From Streptomyces afghaniensis 772 (GTDB lineage: Bacteria; Actinomycetota; Actinomycetes; Streptomycetales; Streptomycetaceae): 34,537 bases of DNA. This document shows, piece after piece, positions 1 to 10,105 of this stretch. Below the pieces are notes generated by a model. It saw only the letters and a program-made list of their open reading frames with translations. It did not search any database and was not told the origin of the DNA. Made by a program: the position numbers and the translations under genes. The first letter of the stretch is position 1. Each line of letters starts with the position of its first letter. The stretch covers positions 1 through 34,537 of the forward strand of contig KE354506.1 in the NCBI GenBank assembly GCA_000415505.1, read 5' to 3'.

Positions 1-914
1 GCCGGATCCGTGAAGAGCCCGTCCACGTGCCGCAGGGCGTCGTAGCCGGTGGTGCCCGCGACGGGCCAGGAGGCCGGCAGCCGCTCACCGTCGGCCAGGA
101 TCTTCTCCACGACGGTCCAGCGGCCCCCCGTCGCCTCGTGCAGCCGCCGGAGGTAGCCGTCGGGGTCGGCGAGCCCGTCGGGGTGGTCGACGCGCAGCCC
201 GTCGATCACGCCCTCGTGGAGCAGCTGGAGGATCTTGTCGTGGGTGGCCTCGAACACCTCGGGGTCCTCCACCCGCACCCCGATCAGCTCCGAGATGCTG
301 AAGAACCGCCGGTAGTTGAGGTCGGTCCGGGCCAGCCGCCACCACACCGGGCGGTACCACTGCGCGTCCAGCAGGTGCGGCAGCGGCAGGTCCCCGGTGC
401 CCTCGCGCAGCGGGAACACGTGGTCGTAGTAGCGCAGGACGTCACCGTCGACGCGCAGTTCCCCGAGCACCTCGCCCAGCGGCCCGCCGAGCACCGGCAG
501 CAGCACCTGGCCGTTCTGGGCCTCCCAGTCGATGTCGAACCAGCGCGCGTACGGCGACGTCGGGCCCTCACGGAGCACCTCCCACAGGGCGCGGTTGTGG
601 CGCGGGGCCATGGCCATGTGGTTCGGGACGATGTCCACCACCAGGCCCAGCCCGTGCTCGCGCGCCGTGCGCGCCAGCGCCCGCAGTCCCTCCTCGCCGC
701 CCAGTTCCTCGCGCACACGCGCGTGGTCGACGACGTCGTAGCCGTGCGCGGAGCCCGGCACGGCCTCCAGGACGGGGGACAGATGCAGGTGCGAGACGCC
801 GAGCGAGGCCAGATACGGCACGACGGCCGCCGCGGCCCCGAAGGGGAACTCGGGCTGCAGTTGCAGCCGGTACGTGGCCGTGGGCACCACGGGGTCAGGT
901 CGCTCAGGTGTCAT
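1..914 (-). CDS. treY: Malto-oligosyltrehalose synthase TreY (3' part outside window)
   Basis: The frame reads on the minus strand from an ATG at 914 (MTPERPDPVVPTATYRLQ) to the window edge without a stop, giving about 304 N-terminal residues of a protein that is normally 700-800 long. TreY is a cytoplasmic GH13 enzyme that isomerises the reducing-end alpha-1,4 bond of a malto-oligosaccharide to alpha,alpha-1,1; TreZ then releases trehalose. Visible GH13 landmarks are the conserved region I motif VDIVPNHMA, the nucleophile-region motif GLRVDHPDGL, and VVEKIL, where the acid/base Glu is expected. It lies downstream of treX on the same strand with 138 bases between them, and these hold a strong hairpin. 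The ribosome-binding site is weak. The family call is firm; the C-terminus cannot be seen. Confidence 0.93.
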   Translation of the reverse strand, partial: MTPERPDPVVPTATYRLQLQPEFPFGAAAAVVPYLASLGVSHLHLSPVLEAVPGSAHGYDVVDHARVREELGGEEGLRALARTAREHGLGLVVDIVPNHMAMAPRHNRALWEVLREGPTSPYARWFDIDWEAQNGQVLLPVLGGPLGEVLGELRVDGDVLRYYDHVFPLREGTGDLPLPHLLDAQWYRPVWWRLARTDLNYRRFFSISELIGVRVEDPEVFEATHDKILQLLHEGVIDGLRVDHPDGLADPDGYLRRLHEATGGRWTVVEKILADGERLPASWPVAGTTGYDALRHVDGLFTDP

Positions 915-974
915 GGAGACCTACGTACCCCCCCTGCCGCCGTTCGTGTCATCGCCCGCGCCAGGTGCGCCGCC

Positions 975-1008
975 CGTCGCCCGGACGAGTGGCTCTGTCC
1001 GGGCGACG
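975..1008 (-). terminator. Strong hairpin between treX and treY
   Basis: A perfect 12-bp inverted repeat (CGTCGCCCGGAC at 975-986 and GTCCGGGCGACG at 997-1008) encloses a 10-base loop. There is no T-run, which is common for Streptomyces terminators. It lies just after the treX stop and before treY on the same strand, so it may act as a partial terminator or mRNA-stability element. Confidence 0.6.
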
Positions 1009-1052
1009 AGCCGGCGACGACCGGGCCGAGACCGGACGACGGCCGCCGTCGG

Positions 1053-3194
<2,142 letters not shown>

Positions 3195-3516
3195 GGATAC
3201 GACTCTTTCAGGTGAGCGGCGCCGGTGGGGACGCCTTGGCTCCGAGTCTCCCCGAAAGTGAGGGAACCTCCTATGACTTATGTCCCTCTTACCGGGTGAC
3301 CAGTGCATACGCGTTATGCCGAACCAGTGGGGCAAGTGATACTCCCGGGGCTGTTGAGGGAGTAGAGGGAAGATATGACACGGGGACCCGGGCGGGGCAG
3401 CCCGCCCGGGAGGAGAACTACCCTGCCCATCCGGCTGCACCGCCGACCGCTCCCGGAGTACCCTTCCTTGATCGTTGACAAGGGGAGTGCTCGGGGGAGC
3501 GGAAGGCGGTGCGCGG
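3195..3516. other. Divergent intergenic region between treX and the HEPN-family gene
   Basis: These 322 bases separate two divergent genes. They hold one perfect GC hairpin (3387-3410). An SD-like AGGAGG at about 3270 on the minus strand has no start codon suitably placed after it. I could not assign a convincing -10/-35 pair for either gene. The in-frame upstream extensions of both flanking ORFs look like non-coding read-through. Confidence 0.6.
3387..3410. repeat. Perfect GC inverted repeat in divergent promoter region
   Basis: CCCGGGCGGG (3387-3396) and CCCGCCCGGG (3401-3410) form a 10-bp stem with a 4-base loop. Because it lies between divergently transcribed genes it cannot be a simple terminator of either. 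It may be a 5'UTR hairpin of one transcript or a regulator site. Confidence 0.55.
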
Positions 3517-4758
3517 GTGGGCTCGGGAGGGCTGGAGCTGCCCCCTGGTGACGAGGGTCACGAGGGGACCTCCACAGACGTCCCGACCGGTGCCGTGTCC
3601 CTGGCACGGCCGATGGACGCGACCGGCTCGATCGGCCCGGAGCTGGACTGGGACGCCGACGCCTGGCGCGAGGTGCGCACCCGCGCCCAGCGGGCCGGCC
3701 GGGCCTACATCTGGCTGAACCTCGTCGAGCAGCGGTTGCGCGCGGTCGTCGCCGCCGTACTGCGCCCCGTGTACGAACCCGTCCACGGCGAGGACTGGGT
3801 CGTGGCCGCCGCCGGACCCGCCGGGCAGGAGTGGGTGCAGCGCGCGGTCGCCGTACGAGAGGTCAGCCGCCGCAAGGGCTATCTGCTCGACCCGGCCGAC
3901 GACAACGTCCTGTCCTTCCTCACCCTGCCGCAGCTGCGCGAGCTGATGGTGCAGCACTGGCCCTGCTTCGAGCCCTACTTCGACGACCGCCGGGACGTCG
4001 AGCTCGCCCTGGACGAGCTGGAGGTCACCCGGAACGTCGTCTCCCGCAACCGGGCCCTGTCCGAGGCCGTCCTGAACCAGGCCGAGCGCGCCTCCGCCCG
4101 GCTGCTGGAGATGCTCGGCACGGGCGGTGACGTGCCCTCGGCGCGCCGGCTGCCCATCGACGCGGTCGAGGACCTGGTCGGCGACCGGTACGCCGACGTG
4201 GTCGCCGTCCATCCGGACCGGGTGCGGCTGATGCGTCAGTTCCCGGCCGAGGACATCTTCGGCGGGGCCCGCCGGCTCGACGCCATCGGCATAGGCCTCA
4301 ACCTGCTCGTGCAGAACTTCTCCGGCCGCCGCCTGGTCCGGCTGGCGGAGTCCGGCTGCCGGGTGCGGCTGCTGTTCCTCAACCCGGCCTCCAGCGCGGT
4401 CAAGCGGCGCGAGCGCGAACTGGGCATCAAGCGCGGCGAGCTCAGCCGGGCCGTCGAGATGAACATCCTGCACATGCGCCGGGTGCGGGCCCGGCTGCGC
4501 GACCCGGGGGCCTTCGAGATCCAGGTCTTCGACGAAACACCCCGCTTCACGGCCTATCTGGTCGACGGCGACGGCGCGGACGGCATCGCGGTCGTGCAGA
4601 ACTACCTGCGGCGGACCCGTGGGATGGAGGCGCCGGTGTTCGTGCTGCGCAACAGCGGCAAGGTGGTCAAGTCGGGCGAGATCGACGAAAGTGGCCTCTT
4701 CCCCACCTATCGCGAGGAGTTCGAGGTGATGTGGGCGGATTCACGACCGGTGTCGTGA
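3517..4758 (+). CDS. SAV2148-family HEPN domain-containing protein
   Basis: This is a 413-residue cytoplasmic protein highly conserved in Streptomyces, with no established biochemical role known to me. I chose the GTG at 3517 (MGSGGLELPPGDEGHEG) because a G/A-rich ribosome-binding site precedes it and homologues begin there; a TTG at 3475 is also in frame. The N-terminal half has the helical motif AYIWLNLVEQRLRAVV, then RPVYEPVH (R83-H90). This fits the R-x(4-6)-H spacing of HEPN ribonucleases, although the residue after Arg is a Pro, which is atypical. The C-terminal half (LIGLNLLVQNFSGRRLVRLAESG-type pattern, residues about 255-400) resembles phospholipase-D-like/TIR-associated effector domains but lacks a clear HKD motif. 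It is divergent from treX. Family name is confident; activity is unknown. Confidence 0.85.
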   Translation: MGSGGLELPPGDEGHEGTSTDVPTGAVSLARPMDATGSIGPELDWDADAWREVRTRAQRAGRAYIWLNLVEQRLRAVVAAVLRPVYEPVHGEDWVVAAAGPAGQEWVQRAVAVREVSRRKGYLLDPADDNVLSFLTLPQLRELMVQHWPCFEPYFDDRRDVELALDELEVTRNVVSRNRALSEAVLNQAERASARLLEMLGTGGDVPSARRLPIDAVEDLVGDRYADVVAVHPDRVRLMRQFPAEDIFGGARRLDAIGIGLNLLVQNFSGRRLVRLAESGCRVRLLFLNPASSAVKRRERELGIKRGELSRAVEMNILHMRRVRARLRDPGAFEIQVFDETPRFTAYLVDGDGADGIAVVQNYLRRTRGMEAPVFVLRNSGKVVKSGEIDESGLFPTYREEFEVMWADSRPVS

Positions 4759-4815
4759 ACCGTCCCTCCTGGGCGCGCGGTTCGGCGCCCAAGCGGAACG
4801 CGGTCCTCTGATTGT

Positions 4816-4845
4816 CAGTGGTGCATGGGAAGGTGGAGACCACTG
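4816..4845 (+). repeat. 7-bp inverted repeat upstream of the exonuclease gene
   Basis: CAGTGGT (4816-4822) and ACCACTG (4839-4845) are separated by 16 bases, just before the exonuclease ribosome-binding site. It could be a 5'UTR hairpin or an operator dyad; nothing further supports either. Confidence 0.35.
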
Positions 4846-4875
4846 GGGGAACGCACCATAGAAGGGGGGCCGCCC

Positions 4876-5592
4876 ATGGGCTGGCACCGGGAGCTGCTGA
4901 TCGGCTTCGACCTGGAGACGACGGGCACGGATCCGCGCGAGGCGCGCATCGTCACGGGAGCCGTGATCGAGGTCAGGGCCGGGGAGCCGATGGGGCGCCG
5001 GGAGTGGCTGGCCGACCCGGGGGTGCCGATCCCCGAGGACGCGGTGGCGGTCCACGGCATCAGCAGCGAGCGCGCGGCGGCCGAAGGCAGACCGGCCGAC
5101 CAGGTGGCGGACGCCCTCGCCGACGTCCTCACCTCCTACTGGAAGACGGGCGTGCCGGTCGTCGCCTACAACGCGGCCTTCGACCTGTCCCTGCTCTCCG
5201 CCGAGCTGCGCCGCTACGGACTGCCGTCCCTGCGCGACCGCCTGGGCGGCGTGGACCCCGCCCCGGTCATCGACCCGTACACCATCGACCGCTGGGTCGA
5301 CCGCTACCGCCGGGGCAAACGCAACCTCGAAGCGGTCTGCGCCGAGTACGGCGTCGTCCTCGACTCCGCCCACGACGCCATGGCCGACGCCCTCGCGGCG
5401 GCCCGCCTGGCCGGTGCGATAGCCGCCCGCCACCCCAAGATCGCGTCCCTCGGCCCGGCGGACCTCCACCGCCGCCAGATCGAGTGGTACGCGGAGTGGG
5501 CGGCGGACTTCCAGAACTTCCTGCGCGGCAAGGGCGACGCGACGGCCCTGGTGGACGGGGCATGGCCGTTGAGGGAGCCGGCGGACGCGTGA
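4876..5592 (+). CDS. DEDDh-family 3'-5' exonuclease (DnaQ-like)
   Basis: This is a 238-residue stand-alone exonuclease. The start ATG at 4876 (MGWHRELLIGFDLETTG) sits behind a good GAAGGGGGG ribosome-binding site. All four acidic metal ligands and the general base are present: D12 and E14 in FDLETTG (Exo I), D103 in AYNAAFD (Exo II), and H166/D171 in HDAMADA (Exo III, DEDDh type). The fold is that of the DNA polymerase III epsilon subunit, but this is a separate Streptomyces paralogue probably used in DNA or RNA trimming or repair; its exact substrate cannot be told from sequence. It follows the HEPN gene by 117 bases on the same strand and converges on the YbaK gene. Confidence 0.9.
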   Translation: MGWHRELLIGFDLETTGTDPREARIVTGAVIEVRAGEPMGRREWLADPGVPIPEDAVAVHGISSERAAAEGRPADQVADALADVLTSYWKTGVPVVAYNAAFDLSLLSAELRRYGLPSLRDRLGGVDPAPVIDPYTIDRWVDRYRRGKRNLEAVCAEYGVVLDSAHDAMADALAAARLAGAIAARHPKIASLGPADLHRRQIEWYAEWAADFQNFLRGKGDATALVDGAWPLREPADA

Positions 5593-5629
5593 GCCACGCC
5601 CACCGTCACAAGTCCCGGCGCTCTCTCCG

Positions 5630-6166
5630 TCACCCCGGTGCGGGCGCCGCGATGCGTTCGATGCGGGGCTTGGCCAGTCGCTCGTAGTCGGCGCCCGAGA
5701 TGAGGAGCGAGCGGTCGAGACGGGCCGCGTTGAAGTACAGCCTCGGCCGGGCCACGACGTCCGGGTCGGCGACCAGTTCGAGACCGGGGTCGAAGCTGAA
5801 CGGCAGGACCGTCCCGGGGGCGGCGCGGGCCAGGCGTTCGGCGGTTTCGGGGTCGCTGAAGCCGGCATAGCGGGCCGCGAACAGGGCCCTGACGGCGGCC
5901 AGGTCCACCCGCCGGTCCCCGGGGACGACCGCGAGGACGTGGCGTGTGGTGCGGCGGTCCACCTTGACCCGCAGCACGATGCATTTCGCGGCCTCGGAGG
6001 CCGGATGCCCGCGCAACGCGCAGACGGCTTCGGTGGCGCCTTCGGGCTCGTGGTCGATGAGGCGGTAGTCGACGGAGGCGGAGTCGAGCAGGGAGATCAG
6101 GTGGTGGTAGGTGTCGTGCCGGCCGGTGTCGTGCCGACTGGGGGCGTGATGGGTGCGGTCGGGCAT
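5630..6166 (-). CDS. YbaK/EbsC-type aminoacyl-tRNA deacylase
   Basis: A 178-residue protein starting MPDRTHHAP at ATG 6166, with an AAGGACT ribosome-binding site. The core, from about residue 20, is a YbaK/ProX-like trans-editing domain. It has YRLIDHEPEGATEAVCALRG, the lysine motif AAKCIVLRVK expected at the active site, VVPGDRRVDLAAVR, and a C-terminal YFNAARLDRSLLISGADYERL. Such proteins hydrolyse mischarged aminoacyl-tRNAs in the cytoplasm (for example Cys-tRNAPro or Ala-tRNAPro). The first 20 residues, rich in His/Thr/Arg, are outside the domain. The 5' end overlaps the end of the EamA gene by 70 bases, which suggests co-transcription. Which tRNA is edited is unknown. Confidence 0.85.
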   Translation of the reverse strand: MPDRTHHAPSRHDTGRHDTYHHLISLLDSASVDYRLIDHEPEGATEAVCALRGHPASEAAKCIVLRVKVDRRTTRHVLAVVPGDRRVDLAAVRALFAARYAGFSDPETAERLARAAPGTVLPFSFDPGLELVADPDVVARPRLYFNAARLDRSLLISGADYERLAKPRIERIAAPAPG

Positions 6167-7117
6167 GCGGAGTCCTTGTCGAGAGGGTGGGACGGGGGAG
6201 GCAGGGGCCCGGGGGTGCTTCGGTGCGCGCGTTCCACTGCCTGGCCCCAGTACGTACCGGCCACCATCAGGGCCGCCCCGAGGCCGGTGAGGGGCGTGAG
6301 GTGTTCGCCGCCGAGAGCGATGCCCACCGCGACGGCCCAGACCGGCTCGGTGCCCAGCAGCAGGCTGGCCCGGCTGGCGGAGGTGCGCTGCACGGCCCAG
6401 GTCTGGGCCAGGAAGGCGAACACACTGCAGAACAGGGCGAGATAGACCAGCTGGACCCAGGTCGCCGGGTCCGCGCGGACCAGCGCCGGCAGGCCGGGGG
6501 CGGCGACCGGCAGGAACAGGGCCGTGCCGACGAGGGTCTGCACCGTCGTCAGATGCAGGGGCCGATCGCCCGCCGGTGGTGAAGCGGCCGACGAGCGCGA
6601 CATGCACGGCCCGGATCAGCGCGGCGCCGAGCATCAGCAGGTCGCCGAGGCGTGGCGCGTGGAAGCCGTTGCCGGACATCAGCAGCCCGACGGCCAGGAC
6701 GCACACGCCGGTCGCGGCGAAGAAGGCGAAAGGCAGCGCGCCACGGCGTCCGCCACGGTCGAGGAGCGGAGTGAGGACGATGGTCAGACTGATGATGAGC
6801 CCGGCGTTGGCGGCGCTGGTGTGAGCGACGCCGTACGTCTCCACGACCAGGACCGCGGCCTGGGTCAGTCCCAGGGGCACCCCGGCCCGCAGCTCGTCAC
6901 GCGTCCACCGGCGCGACCCGCGCCGTCGGGCGGCGACGACGCCCAGGCAGGCGACCGCGGAGAGGGCGTAGCGGGCGAACAGCACCAGCAGGACGGGGAG
7001 CGCGGCAGTGGCCGTCTGGGCGGACAGATAACTGGAACCCCAGACGAGCGCGACAAGGAGGAGTACCGCATCGGTACGGCGGACGTCGGACACGCGCCTA
7101 CGGTGCACCGGAGACAT
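6097..7117 (-). pseudogene. EamA/DMT-superfamily exporter, apparent one-base frameshift
   Basis: Two adjoining minus-strand frames together encode one drug/metabolite transporter. The first (from ATG 7117; TDAVLLLVALVWGSSYL) supplies the first five or so membrane helices and runs to about 6572. The second supplies the remaining helices (TWVQLVYLALFCSVFAFLAQ, ending SLLLGTEPVWAVAVGIALGGE) and the stop at 6097. Joining them needs one base removed near the C run at 6569-6571; the joined length, 339 residues with about ten helices, fits the family. A GTG a few codons in is an alternative start. It is divergent from a LysR regulator, the common exporter/regulator arrangement. This may be a real lesion or a sequencing indel. 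Confidence 0.8.
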
Positions 7118-7140
7118 CCATGAAGCCCAGTACCAGTCTC

Positions 7141-7155
7141 TAAAACGATCATTTA
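7141..7155. promoter_or_regulatory. Candidate LysR operator (TAAA-N7-TTTA dyad)
   Basis: TAAA at 7141-7144 and TTTA at 7152-7155 flank a seven-base centre containing GATC, in the 68-base gap between the divergent exporter and LysR genes. AT-rich interrupted dyads in such gaps are the usual binding sites of LysR regulators. The assignment is inferred from position and symmetry. Confidence 0.45.
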
Positions 7156-7173
7156 GCAGAGCTACATCGTCCC

Positions 7174-7179
7174 TACACT
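7174..7179 (+). promoter_or_regulatory. -10 element of a leaderless lysR promoter
   Basis: TACACT is followed by six bases and then the ATG at 7186, so the expected transcription start falls on the start codon. This TANNNT-N6/7-ATG layout is the standard actinobacterial leaderless promoter. The -35 region is poor. Confidence 0.55.
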
Positions 7180-7185
7180 GAGGCG

Positions 7186-8091
7186 ATGGACGAACGTCAG
7201 CTGCGGATCCTGCGGGAGCTCGGCGAACTGGGCAGCGTCACGGCGGTCGCCGAGGCGCTGCTGGTGACGCCGTCGGCGATCTCCCAGCAGCTGCGGCTGC
7301 TTCAGCGCGCGATCCCGGTGCCGCTCACCGAGCGTCAGGGGCGACGGCTGGTGCTCACCGACGCCGGGCAGGCGCTGGCGGGCGCGGCCGTGGAAGTGGA
7401 GACGGCACTGGCCCGCGCACGGCACACCGTCGAGGAGTTCGCGGGGGCCCCCGACGGCGAGGTGTCGGTGGCGGCGTTCCACAGCGCGGGCGCCGCGTTC
7501 TTCCCGCCGCTGCTGCGCGCGCTGACCGGTGCGGGTAAGCCGGTGCCGAGGCTGGCCGACGAGGACGTACCGCAGGAGGACTTCCCCCGGCTCACCCGGG
7601 AGTACGACGTGGTCCTGGCCCACCGCCTGGACCACGCCCCGCCATGGCCGGGCACGGTGGCCACGACGACGCTGCTGCGCGAGCCGCTGGACGTGGCCAT
7701 GCCCGCCGGCCACCCCCTGGCCACCAAGCGCCGCGTCACCCCGCGCGACGTGGCCGACGAGCCGTGGATCACCGTGCATGAGGGGTTCCCCGTCCTGGCG
7801 ACGATCGAGGCCATCGCCGCCGCGGCGGGCCGCAGGCTCCATCTCGCCCATCGCATCAACGAGTTCTCGGTGGTCGCCGAGGTCGTGGCCGCCGGGGGCG
7901 GTATCGCCCTGATGCCACGCTGGACCACGCGCCCGCATCCGGCGCTCGTGCTCCGGCCCCTCAGCGGAGCGCAGGCGCGACGCCACATCGACGCCCTGTA
8001 CCGCCCCGAGCGCACGGCCCGCACAGCGGTCCGCACGGTCCTCACGGAGCTACGCCGAGCAGCCCGAAGCATCCAGGACAGCGGCGCGTAG
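7186..8091 (+). CDS. LysR-family transcriptional regulator
   Basis: A 301-residue regulator. Residues 1-60 form the winged helix-turn-helix (MDERQLRILRELGELGSVTA, then EALLVTPSAISQQLRLLQ), followed by a linker helix and a substrate-binding domain (from about residue 90, GEVSVAAFHSAGAAFFPPLL, through GGGIALMP near 245). The start overlaps a leaderless promoter, and no Shine-Dalgarno is present. It is divergent from the EamA exporter gene, so it probably senses a metabolite or toxic compound exported by that protein and controls both genes through the shared gap. The ligand is unknown. It converges on the APH-like gene with only 18 bases between stops. Confidence 0.9.
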   Translation: MDERQLRILRELGELGSVTAVAEALLVTPSAISQQLRLLQRAIPVPLTERQGRRLVLTDAGQALAGAAVEVETALARARHTVEEFAGAPDGEVSVAAFHSAGAAFFPPLLRALTGAGKPVPRLADEDVPQEDFPRLTREYDVVLAHRLDHAPPWPGTVATTTLLREPLDVAMPAGHPLATKRRVTPRDVADEPWITVHEGFPVLATIEAIAAAAGRRLHLAHRINEFSVVAEVVAAGGGIALMPRWTTRPHPALVLRPLSGAQARRHIDALYRPERTARTAVRTVLTELRRAARSIQDSGA

Positions 8092-8109
8092 CCCTCGAAC
8101 CACAGACGC

Positions 8110-8973
8110 TCAGAACGGATACCACCGCACCGTCTCGTCCCCCTCCCGCAGCGAAGCCACCCGCCGCCGGAACTCCGCCAGCGCCTTGGGAATGCTCGGC
8201 GCATGCTGAGCCACCCACGCGCAACTGGCCGTCTCCCGGGCCCCACGCAGCACCGAGCACCCCTCCCACTCCCGCACATCCCAGCCGTACGCCTCGGTGA
8301 AGGAGTCGTACGCCTCGTCCGGGAGCCCGTACCGGTCGTGGGAGAGCGCCATCACCACCAGGTCGTGCTCGCGCAGGTCGGACGAGACCGTCTCCAGGTC
8401 GACCAGAACGGGACCCTCCGGCCCTACATGCACATTGCGCGGCAGCGCGTCCCCATGGATCGGCCCCGGTGGCAGATGAGGCGTCAGTGCCGCAGCCTCG
8501 GCGGCGAACCCGTCCCGCCGCTCCCGCAGATACGCCGCGTCCGCCGGATCGATCACGTCCCCCGCCAGCCGCAGCCAGCGCTCCACACCGCCCAGCAGAT
8601 CGCGGGACGGCAGATCGAAGGAGGGCGCGGGCAGGGCGTGCACGACCCGTAGCAGTTCGGCCAAATCCCGCGGCTCGGCGGGCCGTATCGCATCGGGCAG
8701 CCGGTGCCAGACCGTCACCGGGTGCCCCTCGACCAGCAGGGGCTCGGGCTCGGCCGCCCGGACCGCCGGGACACCCGCCTCGGCAAGCCACAGCGCGATG
8801 TCCAGTTCGCGCCGCGCCCGGTCGAGGAGTTCGGCGTCGCGGCCCACCTTGACGACCAGGTCACCGGCGGCGAACACCGCGTTCTCGCCCAGCGCGAGCA
8901 ACCGCGCCTCGCCCGCCGCACCGGGCAGCACGCCCGCCGCGGCCAGTACGTCCCGAGCCCGTGCCTCGTCCAT
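8110..8973 (-). CDS. Aminoglycoside phosphotransferase (APH)-family kinase
   Basis: A 287-residue protein with the APH/choline-kinase fold. An ATP-anchoring Lys lies in LVVKVGRDAELL (K42). The catalytic loop is HGDALPRN (H173, D175, N180), followed by VLVDLE, where the metal-binding Asp192 sits in place of the usual DFD. C-terminal helices (REHDLVVMALSHDRYGL) follow. The family phosphorylates small hydroxylated molecules; many Streptomyces members are not antibiotic-resistance enzymes, and nothing nearby names the substrate. The ATG at 8973 is the first plausible start. The gene stands alone, convergent with lysR and divergent from the ABC operon. Confidence 0.85.
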   Translation of the reverse strand: MDEARARDVLAAAGVLPGAAGEARLLALGENAVFAAGDLVVKVGRDAELLDRARRELDIALWLAEAGVPAVRAAEPEPLLVEGHPVTVWHRLPDAIRPAEPRDLAELLRVVHALPAPSFDLPSRDLLGGVERWLRLAGDVIDPADAAYLRERRDGFAAEAAALTPHLPPGPIHGDALPRNVHVGPEGPVLVDLETVSSDLREHDLVVMALSHDRYGLPDEAYDSFTEAYGWDVREWEGCSVLRGARETASCAWVAQHAPSIPKALAEFRRRVASLREGDETVRWYPF

Positions 8974-9151
8974 CGTCCGCCTCCGTCGTCACGCTTTCCG
9001 CCGTCGTCCACGTCCTGTGCCGTCGGGTTCCGGCCATCCGCCGGTCAGTGTCGCATCGGCACAGGTCGGGCGGCGTGCGCGGTGCCTTGACGAGGCAGAA
9101 CGCCTTCACGACCATGACCTGGCCGGCCGAGCCGTCAAAGGGGATGATTCC

Positions 9152-10105
9152 GTGACATCGGTGACCGAGGTTTCACCCCCTTCGCCACCGAGGGGACCTG
9201 CCGGGCACAAGCCCGGCAGGGGCCGGCCCCGGCGGGCCGTGGACCACGGTGCCTGGTTCCTGGTGCTGCCCGCCCTGCTCCCCATCCTCGTCCTCAGCGT
9301 CGGGCCGCTGCTGTACGGGATCCTGCTGGCCTTCACGGACGCCCAGTCGGGCCGTACCGAGCCGACCCAGTGGATCGGCGGCCTCAACTTCCGGGACCTG
9401 CTGCAGGACACGCTGTTCTGGGAGTCGTTCCGGATCGGGCTGGTGTGGGCGGTCGGGGTGACCGTGCCGCAGTTCCTGCTCGCGCTGGGACTCGCCCTGC
9501 TGCTCAACCAGGACCTGCGGCTGCGCTGGCTGGCCCGCGCCCTGGCGATCATCCCCTGGGCCATGCCCGAGGTCGTCGTCGGCATCATGTGGCGGCTCGT
9601 CTACAACCCGGACGCGGGCATCCTCAACGAGACCCTGCGCGACCTCGGCTTCGGCGGCGGCCGCGACTGGCTGAGCGGGCCGGCCACCGCGCTGCCGGCC
9701 GTGATCGTCGTCGGCGTCTGGGCGGGCATGCCGCAGACGACGGTCGCGCTGCTCGCCGGACTCCAGAACACCCCGCGCGAACTCCACGAGGCGGCGGCGG
9801 TCGACGGCGCGGGCGCCTGGCGCCGCTTCCGCACGGTCACCTGGCCCGCCCTCAGACCCATCGCCCTGGCCATCACCGCACTCAACCTCATCTGGAACTT
9901 CAACTCCTTCGCCCTGGTCTACGTCCTCACCAGCGGCGGTCCCGGCGGCCGGACCCGCCTGCCCATGCTCTTCGCGTACGAAGAGGCCTTCCGCTACGGG
10001 CAGTTCGGCTACGCGGCGGCGATGGGCTGCGTGATGGTGGCCGTGATCTCGATCGCCCTGGCCGTCTTCCTCGCCGGCCGCCTCAGGGGAGGTGACGACG
10101 CATGA
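9152..10105 (+). CDS. Carbohydrate ABC transporter permease (MalF/UgpA-like)
   Basis: A 317-residue inner-membrane permease of the CUT1 sugar-importer type. The GTG at 9152 has a good AAAGGGGA ribosome-binding site seven bases upstream; the longer open frame before it is not protein-like. Six membrane helices are visible, from AWFLVLPALLPILVLSVGPLL through GCVMVAVISIALAVFLAG. The EAA loop that contacts the ATPase is intact (ELHEAAAVDGAGAWRRFRTV). It heads a three-gene operon and overlaps the second permease by ATGA. The sugar is unknown. No ATPase gene is adjacent, so it probably uses the shared ATPase MsiK, as many Streptomyces sugar importers do. Confidence 0.92.
   Translation: MTSVTEVSPPSPPRGPAGHKPGRGRPRRAVDHGAWFLVLPALLPILVLSVGPLLYGILLAFTDAQSGRTEPTQWIGGLNFRDLLQDTLFWESFRIGLVWAVGVTVPQFLLALGLALLLNQDLRLRWLARALAIIPWAMPEVVVGIMWRLVYNPDAGILNETLRDLGFGGGRDWLSGPATALPAVIVVGVWAGMPQTTVALLAGLQNTPRELHEAAAVDGAGAWRRFRTVTWPALRPIALAITALNLIWNFNSFALVYVLTSGGPGGRTRLPMLFAYEEAFRYGQFGYAAAMGCVMVAVISIALAVFLAGRLRGGDDA

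Noticed and set aside
3475-3480. TTGACA as a -35 box or TTG start for the HEPN gene
   Set aside because: No -10 occurs 16-19 bases downstream, and the TTG start adds residues not seen in the family; the GTG at 3517 has a better site.
5630-7117. A single 495-residue fusion of exporter N-terminus with YbaK
   Set aside because: The middle section is low-complexity out-of-frame translation. YbaK has its own ribosome-binding site at 6166, and the exporter continues in another frame.
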